A stretch of 64,000 nt of DNA from Inia geoffrensis. Taxonomy: Eukaryota > Chordata > Mammalia > Artiodactyla > Iniidae. Positions 57,066 through 64,000 of this stretch are shown here, piece after piece (positions within the stretch are counted from its first letter, which is position 1; every line of letters begins with the position of its first letter). The notes below the pieces were generated by a model. It was not told the DNA's origin. It saw only the letters and a list, made by a program, of their open reading frames with translations, and did not search any database. The DNA lies in the NCBI GenBank assembly GCA_036417435.1, contig CM070901.1:65034501-65098500 (forward strand), written 5' to 3'. Position numbers and translations under genes: made by a program.

Positions 57066-58459
57066 GCTTTCATTTTTGAAGGATATTTTCCAAGGTATAG
57101 AAGTTTAGGTTGACCAGCCTTTTTTTTGTATTTTAGTAATTTAAAGATGTCATCCTATTGTCTTCCTGTTTGTATTTTTATTCTAATTGGAAGTTAGTAG
57201 TAGTTCTTACTTTTGTTATCCTGTTCATATGTGTCTTTTTTTCCCAGGTGTTTTAGGTATTTTCTCTTCATCACTGTTTTTCAGTGATTTGGTTGTGATA
57301 TGTATGTCTTGATGTTATTTTATTTGTATTTATTTTACTTGGTGTTTATTCAGCTTCATGTATCTGTGGGTATATTATTTATCTTACTTTTGAAAAATTT
57401 TGGCTATTATTTCTTCAAATATTTTTTTCCTGGGCCCCTCTCCTTCTGAGATTCCAATTACATGTGTAATAGATGCTTCATTATGTTCTACTAGTCATAT
57501 GGGTGCTCTTCATCCTTGTGCAGTCTTTTGTGTTTCTGTGCTTTAATTTGGATAGTTTCTATTGCTATGCTTCAGTTTCACTGATCATTCTACAATGTTT
57601 AATTTGGTATTAGGCCCATACTGGGGTTTTCATATGTCAGATATTATGTTTTTCATTTCTATAATTCCATTTGATTTTTTGTAATAGTTTTCATTTCTTT
57701 CCTTATTATGTTTATGCTTCCCCACAAATCCTTGAGAATATTTATAGTAGGTGCTTTAGAATCCATGTCTGTCATTAGTGTGTCTGTTCCTATTGACTAT
57801 TTTTCCTTTTGATTATAAGTTACATTTTCTGCTTCTTTTGTATGCCTGTGTATTTTTGGGGGTGGATTCTTGATATTGTCATGTTATAATTTTTAGTGTT
57901 GGTATTTTGATGTTTAATTTAAAGTGCACTGATTTTATGTTGCCAGATAGTGAAGCTACTTGCAGTTCAGACTTATCTTTCTGAGGCTTTTTTTTTTTCT
58001 TTGTTGAGTAAGTCTAGGGTTGTAGCTTTTACTTAAGATTAATTCAGACCCAAAACTAAGGTATAATTTTTCATATAGCTCTTCTGAATATTTCAAGTAT
58101 CCAGTAAAGTCTGTCTACTTTGGTTGGACTACAAACATCTCCCAACCTTGTGTGAATTATGGAAACTTTTCATCTGTGGCTGCCTCATTTTGCCTCATTT
58201 TGTGGAGTTTTACTCTATGCATAAACAACTTAATATTCAGCTGAAGACTCAAGGTGACTTTTAAGGAGATTCCAGGATCTCTCTCTCTTTCTCTCTGTAG
58301 CTCCCTCTTCTCAAGTGCTGTATCCACAATTTCTAGCTCTTTCAGCCTCTCTGAATTCTAATTTATATTTTTAATCTATTAAAATCATTATTTTAAACTT
58401 TAGGCCCCTCTGTTTGTGCTATGACCTAAAAAATATACACTACAGGGTAATATATGAAT

Positions 58460-58600
58460 ACAGGAAAGAGGACCTTATATTTACACTGTAATGGCTCTGT
58501 TAGGAATTATCTTATTTAAACCATTGATTATTAGCATAATCCTAGGTAATAATTCTCCTATTTTGAATATGAGGGAACTGATATTTGGATAACTTAACAT
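58460..58600 (-). mobile_element. MIR fragment, antisense
   Basis: 'TATCTTATTTAAACCATTGA', 'TAATAATTCTCCTATTTTGA', 'ATATGAGGGAACTGATATTT'. Confidence 0.6.
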
Positions 58601-59789
58601 GAAATCAAATTCATACATTTATTCAAGAAGTATTATATTTACTGAGCATCTACTATGTGTCAGGCTTTTGGAGGCAGCTAATGTATATTGATGAATCAAA
58701 TAGGCATGAATCCTGTCTTGAGGGTTTTGATGTGGTAGGAAGTCTAATAATAAGCAAGCATATGTGGAAATATATATGTATGCACTGTAATAAGAGCCAT
58801 GAAAGAGATGAAGATGCCATAGAATAACTGATGGGGGCCATGAAGGAAATGTGGGAACTTAGGTGGGAAAGGTGGAAAACAGAGACCTAAAGGAAACTAA
58901 TAAGCTAGTTACATGTGAAAAGTAGAGAAAAGTATTTCAGACAGAGGGTATGATATCCCTTGAGGTAGAATGAAAACTTTATGTGTTCAAGGAAGTAAAA
59001 AGAGGCAAAGAGGCGGAAGAATATTGGATGAGGGGAGAGTGACCTCAACTGAGGATGGAGAGTTGGGTAGGAGTCTGATCATGCAGGGTTTGTAAGGAGC
59101 AAAAAAATTGGTGAATTATTTGGAGAATTTAAATGTGAGTTGTATTTTCATCAATTTATCTGCTGTGTGGGACATGGTATTTAGGGGAACAAGAGTAGAA
59201 TGCATAAGTCATAAAGAAAATATTTTGTAATTTAAGAGGAGATTTCAGTAGCTGAATTTAAGGCAGTGGAAATTGACCCAGGTGGATAGATTCCAGGTAT
59301 ATTTTAAAAGAGAAACTACAAGACTTGATGGTTGATTAGGGTTTGGGATGAGAGAGAAGGATAAGTCAGGGGTGAAACCAAGTTTCTGTCTTGAGCAACT
59401 GGATCCTTCGTTCTGCTATGTACAAAATGAGACCTATTGAAAGAGAAAGAGACGTAGATGAGGGAGGAGGTGACTGAAGGATTCAAATTGGCATATGTTG
59501 AGTTTTAGGTAACCAGGAGGCCTCAAGGCAGAGATATTTGGTAAATGCAAGAAAACAGAGGAGCAGTATCAGCTGAGAATATAAATGGGGGAATTGTTGA
59601 CACACAGATGCTTTTTGAAACCATAAGAATGGAGGAGCACAGTTAGATCATGTAGAAAGAAATGAGAAGAATAAAGGGTTTAGGTTCTAGTGCTCATAAA
59701 CTTTGTCCTTTAGAGATTAAGTAAAGGAGAGGCCACCTTCAAATGACACTGAATAAGAACTGTAGTTGTAGGAGGAAAGCCGTAAGACA

Positions 59790-60080
59790 GAGATTAACAC
59801 AAAACCATGAGAGCATTTTATAAGGAAGGATAAATAACTGTCAGTTTCTGTCCTTGGTAACCTTGGCAGTCACAGTTCTTGTGGTCTGGTGGGTACAGAA
59901 GCCAGATTAAGTGGTTTGAAGAGTTAATGGAAGGTGAGGAAGGGGAGGAGAGTATAGACAATTCCTGTGAGCACTTAGACTGTAAAGAAGAGTGGAGAAC
60001 ATACACATCAAGGGAGAGTTGTTTCAGGATGAGAGAAAATAGAGAATTTCTGTGTGCTGCATTATGCCACTAAAGAGGAA
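59790..60080 (-). pseudogene. L2 reverse-transcriptase relic
   Basis: On the minus strand around 59860-59930 one frame reads 'SGFCTHQTTRTVTAKVTK', which aligns with the conserved CR1/L2 reverse-transcriptase block 'SGFRPHHSTETALVKVTN' next to the catalytic core. Stops and frame changes surround it. An intact L2 enzyme would copy its own RNA and, in trans, MIR RNA, which shares the L2 3' end. Confidence 0.6.
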
Positions 60081-60306
60081 TAAAGAGTTTTATGATGCTT
60101 GAAAAAGAAGAATCTGTGAGAAGCTGAAAAAGGAAGGGATTCAGAACCCATATGGAATGATGAGTCTTTGAAAAGCAAAAGAAAATTATTCCACTGTAAT
60201 TGGAAGAAAGGGACAAAAAAGAAAAATGTTGTAGATGCAGGTGTTTTTGTAGATGCAGTGATGGGCCATCAAGGATTTCTGAGTGACTGTTTAGAATATC
60301 TGAGTT

Positions 60307-60587
60307 TAGTTGGTTCTCATATCTGCAGGTTCCAAATCTGCAGATTCAACCAACCATGGATCAAAAATATTCAGAAAAAAAAATTTCAGAAAGCTTCAAA
60401 AAGTAAAACATTTACATTGTATTAGATACTATAAGTAATCTAGGAATGATTTAAAATATAGGGGAGGATGTGCATAGGTTACATGCAAATACTGTACCAT
60501 TTTATATAAGGGACTTGAGCATTCTTGGATTTTGGTGTCCTCCAGGGGTCCTGGAACCAATCCTGTGCAATGACCAAGGAATGACTG
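60307..60587 (-). mobile_element. MER2-like Tigger DNA transposon
   Basis: 'CAGATTCAACCAACCATGGA' near the left end and 'TATAAGGGACTTGAGCATTC', 'CTGGAACCAATCCTGTGCAA', 'AAGGAATGACTG' at the right are the MER2 end sections. TA follows at 60588. About 280 bp, non-autonomous, inside L2. Confidence 0.8.
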
Positions 60588-61214
60588 TATAGCAAGTGTT
60601 GAGGTCATCAGCAGAGAATGAGGGGCAGGGGGGAAGGAGAGGTATGACTTGAGAGAGGAAAGTGGAGAAGGTAAGATATAATCCTCTTGGAGATCCAGGA
60701 AACATGTAGATGTGCCAGGCAGTGTAGAGAGTACAACTACATTTGAGATTATGTTTAATACAAGACATTTTAACCTACTTGTGTGATTTTTCTCCATCAC
60801 TGTTAAGTTCTTTATGTGCAGCACAGAGAAGATGGTTATTTGAGCTAAAATAGGACTGATTTCTGTTTTATTTGTTTTTATAAGAGATATTACAGGGGAT
60901 GGGGGCAAGTAGTGGCAGCTCCAAAATGTCTACATAAGAGGGGTTTAGAAGTGGTGTTGTAGTTGGAAGTGTGGGAGTGGGGACATGGGTATGTTGGGGT
61001 GGCTTGGGACCATGGGAATTGTTTCAATGCTACATATACATATCGGCCCCACTGTTTTCACACAGAGAACATATTTATCTGGGGGTAGCTAGGAGGTGAG
61101 CAAATAAAAATTATTTAGTTCTCCCCCAAGCAACCCCTTGATGTTCCCACTGGGACAAGGGAGTTGAGGGTTTATGCAAGGGAGTAATTGCACAATATTG
61201 TACCATTGCTAAAA

Positions 61215-61445
61215 GTGTGGTATTTGCTTTCCTTTTATTACATTTGTGACCTTGGACATAATATTAATATACGCACACCTCAGTTTCCTCGTCAGGAACA
61301 TAGAAGTAATAAAAGCTCCTACACTTTGTGGTTGTTGTGAGTGTCAAAAAATGTTATTACCTGTAAAATGTTTAGGCCAGTGCAGGATATATAAGTGCTC
61401 GGTTCATGTCTCCTCTCACTATGATTTTATTGTTGTTGTTATTAT
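61215..61445 (+). mobile_element. MIR SINE, sense
   Basis: 'TTGTGACCTTGGACATAATA', 'CACCTCAGTTTCCTCGTCAG', 'GTGGTTGTTGTGAGTGTCAA', 'GTGCAGGATATATAAGTGCT'. Confidence 0.8.
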
Positions 61446-61739
61446 GAACAATGGCTTCTAAGCAGGGCAAGAATGGAAATGAATTATGAAGAAGATTGAT
61501 GGATAGTGAGAAAGTAGAAAATGAGAAAGTAGTGAAACAATGGTAAATAGGTCATGATGATGTAGAATTACTATAGTAGTGACACTAGAATAAGAGAGTT
61601 GGTAGGATTAGAAGTTGGTGTCAGAGAGATGGAAGTTAGCATTTAAGATTTCAAGAATGGTAAAGAACTTTCTAATGACAAATTATGTTTTGAAAAAGAA
61701 ATAGTGTGGTAGATTATACTATTATCTTAAATTATGTAA

Positions 61740-63091
61740 AATCCTTCCCCCCATATGTAATGTATTTTACATTATTTTCCCTTACATGTGCCTTACTTTC
61801 CCTCATGTGCTTCCCTGTGAGAGGGACATACTTCCTTGCCTCCATGCTTGGCCATACGACTTGCTTTGGTCAATGAAATTTGAACAGAAGTGAAACTGGC
61901 CATTGTTGAGCAGCAGTTTTTTTTTAATTTAATTTTTATTTTATATTGGAGTATAGTTGATTTACAATATTGTGTTAGTTTCAGCAAACTGATTCAGTTA
62001 TACATACACATATATCCATTCTTTTAAAAATTCTTTTTCCATATAGGTTATTACAGAACATTGAGTAGAGTTCCTTGTGCTATACAGTAGGTCTTTGTTG
62101 ATTATCTACTTTATATATTGTAGCATATATATGTTAATCCCAAACTCCTAATTTATCCCCCCTGCCGCCTTTCCACTTTGGTAACCGTAAGCTTGTTTGT
62201 GAGTCTGTGAGTCTGTTTCTCTTTTGTAAATAAGTTCATTTGTATCATTTTTTTTTAGATTCCACATGTAAGTATAGCATATGATATTAGTCTTTCTCTG
62301 TCTGACTTCACTTAGTATGGTAATCTTTAGGTCCATCCATGTTGCTGCAAATGGCACTATTTCATTCTTTTTTATGGCTCAGTAATATTCCACTGTATAT
62401 ATGTACCACATCTTCTTTATCCATTCCTCTGTCAGTGGATATTTAGGTTGCTTCCATTTCTTGGCTATTGTAAATAGTGCTGCAATGAACATTAGGGTGC
62501 ATGTATCTTTTCGAATTATAGTTTTCTCTGGATATATAACCAGGAATGGGATTGCAGGATCATATGGTAGCTCTATTTTTAGTTTTTTAAGGAACCTCCA
62601 TACTGTTCTCCATAGTGGTTGTAATACCAATTTACATTCTCACCAACAGTGTAGGAGGGTTCCCTTTTCTCCACACCCTCTCCAGCATTTATTGTTTGTA
62701 GACTTTTTGATGATGGCCATTCTCACCAGTGTGAGGTGATACCTCATTGTAGTTTTGATTTGCATTTCTCTAATAATTAGCGATGTTGAGCATCTTTTCA
62801 TGTGCTTTTTGGCCACCTGTTTGTCTTCTTTGAGCAGCAATTTTAAGAACCATGATATGACTCTGCCATTCTCAACCTCCCTCTCCCTGTTTTTTTTCCC
62901 TATAAACCCAGCATGTTTCAGACAGGGACTACTCCTTAAGACTAGATTCCAGACATATGGAGCAGAGCTGCAGATTACCAGTAGCTGATATTCCACATGA
63001 ATAGAAAGAAAATAAACCTTTTCTTGTTATAAGGTGCTGAGATGTTGGGGTTGTTTGTTACCGACACTTAAGAAGAACTGACTAATACAGA
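61740..63091 (+). mobile_element. Ancient LTR-like repeat split by an L1
   Basis: Left part ('GGCCATACGACTTGCTTTGG', 'TCAATGAAATTTGAACAGAA') and right part ('GGAGCAGAGCTGCAGATTAC', 'AGAAAATAAACCTTTTCTTG', 'GAACTGACTAATACAG') join into one familiar eutherian LTR layout (MLT1/MaLR type suspected). The left limit is uncertain. Confidence 0.6.
61921..62829 (-). mobile_element. L1 3' end inserted in the LTR-like repeat
   Basis: Target duplication TTGAGCAGCAGTTTT (61906) versus TTGAGCAGCAATTTT (62830). Runs from 'TTGGAGTATAGTTGATTTAC' through 'TGCTATACAGTAGGTCTTTG' to 'TTTGGCCACCTGTTTGTC'. The minus-strand frames at 62148-62996 are ORF2 C-terminal relics ('[15 protein letters not shown]'). Confidence 0.95.
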
Positions 63092-63864
63092 TAGAATGGC
63101 TGATGTGGAGTGGAGGAAATGGTCTTTGGAGATGAAAAGCTCAAGGACCTGAAAGGTCAAGGTTTTGAGAGGACAGAGTTATCCACATGAATTTTGAAAT
63201 TGCCACATACACTGACTAGAGTTAGGTAGGAAAGAAATACTCTGAGCATGGAGTTCAAGATTCTGATGAATGTGGGCACATTAATAGGATGTTGGTAGAA
63301 ATAAAAAGTAAAGTAGGATGATTTCTTAGAGGAGGAGGGATTTTTATAAGAGGAACAGAAATGAAGTTGGTTATCAAGAACAAGAGAAACTAATCCTACC
63401 TCCCAACCTGCTAGTGTAAGATGAATACGCTTACATTGGAATAGGTTGTAGAGCAGGTAGGGACTTTGAGATATGGATAATTTTTTAGTAAAGTGCAGTT
63501 TCCCGAAGAGGATGTGAAATGATATTGGGTCATTTGAGGGGGTTGGTTTGTTACAGAATGACAGCTCCAGAAGTCAGTGATGACTTAGGAGAGCTGGAGG
63601 AGGGAAGGATTGAGTCATACTAACAAATATGCAGAGAATATGTGATTTGGAGTTAGGGTGATGAATAGCCTAGGAGGCTTGGGCTTCTAGTCATGACTGA
63701 GGTCATTAAGAATGAGAGGCTTGATGGCGTAGTAATGGCAGGAGGTTGGTTCCGGTACTGTGGTTCTGAATGCTTCCCCTGGTGCTATAGTGGTGTCCAG
63801 GGAAGATGCCCTTTCACATTCTAGTCTATTTCAAAGGATGCCTTATATGATTTATTAAGAGTCA

Positions 63865-64000
63865 CGGACATCGAAAACAAACTTATGGTTACCAGGGGGT
63901 AAGGGGGAGAGGGATAAACTGGGAGATTGGATTGACATATACACACTACTATATATAAAATAGATAACTTATAAGGACCTACTGTATAGCACAAGGAACT
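63865..64000 (+). mobile_element. L1 3' UTR, sense, cut by the window edge
   Basis: 'ACAAACTTATGGTTACCAGG', 'GGGGAGAGGGATAAACTGGG', 'AGGACCTACTGTATAGCACA' are the sense L1 3' UTR. The element continues beyond base 64000. Confidence 0.9.

Larger units (their letters stand above)
54028..58380 (-). mobile_element. Old L1M-type element, antisense, with internal deletions
   Basis: 54028-54895 is the ORF2 end and 3' region ('ACATGTAATTCACATACCAT', 'ATTCACAGAGTTGTGAAACC', 'TTTTCCAAAGTGGCTGCACC'). 54896-55438 is the ORF1-ORF2 spacer ('TTCAAATATATTATACCAGG', 'ACCATTTCTGGCATTCTTCA'). 57066-57990 is ORF1 ('TTTTGAAGGATATTTTCCAA', 'TAAAGATGTCATCCTATTGT'). The rest to about 58380 looks like 5' UTR. Most of ORF2 is deleted. 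Two younger L1 ends are nested in it. Confidence 0.8.
58605..63760 (-). mobile_element. Long, decayed L2 LINE, antisense, with later insertions
   Basis: Left end is the L2 3' UTR in reverse ('TTTACTGAGCATCTACTATG', 'TCAGACAGAGGGTATGAT', 'TCATGCAGGGTTTGTAAGG'). Next come 'CAAGTTTCTGTCTTGAGCAA' and the reverse-transcriptase section, then after the MER2 insertion 'TTGAGGTCATCAGCAGAGAA'. Homology is clear to about 60.7 kb and weaker beyond (61.45-61.74, 63.09-63.76 kb). Removing the insertions leaves roughly 3.3 kb, close to full L2 length. Confidence 0.65.

Noticed and set aside
60429..60908. 159-codon minus-strand open frame
   Set aside because: It spans the MER2-like transposon and decayed L2; no protein domain is readable in it.
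63772..63810. Possible internally deleted CHR SINE ('GCTTCCCCTGGTGCTATAGTGG' region)
   Set aside because: Only two short blocks resemble the SINE, with the box B region missing and no A-tail or duplication; chance similarity cannot be excluded.

Overview
This is mammalian nuclear DNA with no recognisable host gene, and almost everything in it is interspersed repeat. The organism is very probably a cetacean. Ten copies of a tRNA-derived SINE of the CHR (cetacean-hippopotamus-ruminant) type are present, nine of them the short ~205-220 bp form whose head contains 'TGGCGCAGTGG' (box A) and 'GGTTCGTGCCC' (box B). Several distinct artiodactyl/cetacean-type L1 3' ends are also present. No coding exon series, tRNA, rRNA, CRISPR array or operon is visible. 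The window reads as an intergenic or deep-intronic stretch.

Layout. 1-14 kb: mostly unassigned sequence with an L1 fragment (2.0-2.5 kb), an ancient LTR-like repeat (3.4-3.9 kb), MIR and L2 pieces, an L1 3' end carrying a SINE (6.3-7.5 kb), an old sense L1 (9.5-10.3 kb) ending in a purine tract, and the single long-form CHR SINE (11.76-12.1 kb). 14.1-19.6 kb: a nearly complete, dead L1 on the minus strand with 12-bp target-site duplications. It holds ORF1 and ORF2 relics, is interrupted by a SINE, and carries a very short nested L1 tail. 20-22 kb: old L1/HAL1-like sense sequence with a plus-strand SINE. 22-30 kb: MIR, L2, L3/CR1 and short L1 fragments, plus one small unassigned ORF at 22.73 kb. 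28.7-32.9 kb: three SINEs, an L1 3' end, an LTR-like repeat, an L2 and an L1 ORF1/ORF2-junction fragment. 34.4-35.2 kb: an internally deleted Tigger (pogo/mariner-type) DNA transposon with both inverted ends and a relic of the transposase N-terminus. 36-42 kb: a tiny L1 insertion with 20-bp duplications, an old L1, a SINE, a MIR and a MER5-like hAT element. 43-46 kb: an old L1 invaded by a composite of two young L1 3' ends, then a SINE, then L2. 47-54 kb: MIR/L2/L1 fragments, two long T-runs and a fold-back L1 tail. 54-58.4 kb: an old minus-strand L1 split by two younger L1s. 58.6-63.8 kb: a long, decayed minus-strand L2 whose reverse-transcriptase relic is still readable, split by a MER2-like Tigger, a MIR and an LTR-like repeat that itself carries an L1. 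The window ends inside a sense L1 3' end.

The nesting gives a relative history: L2, MIR and L3 are oldest; then MER5, Tigger and LTR-like repeats; then old L1; then younger L1 3' ends; and CHR SINEs last. I found no convincing new biological system. The most useful observations are structural oddities of retrotransposition: a composite L1 pair sharing one outer target duplication, a fold-back L1 tail and a possible 17-bp 3' transduction. The small unexplained ORF near 22.8 kb is also worth a look. Family names come from recalled consensus patterns, not a database search, and boundaries of ancient repeats are approximate.
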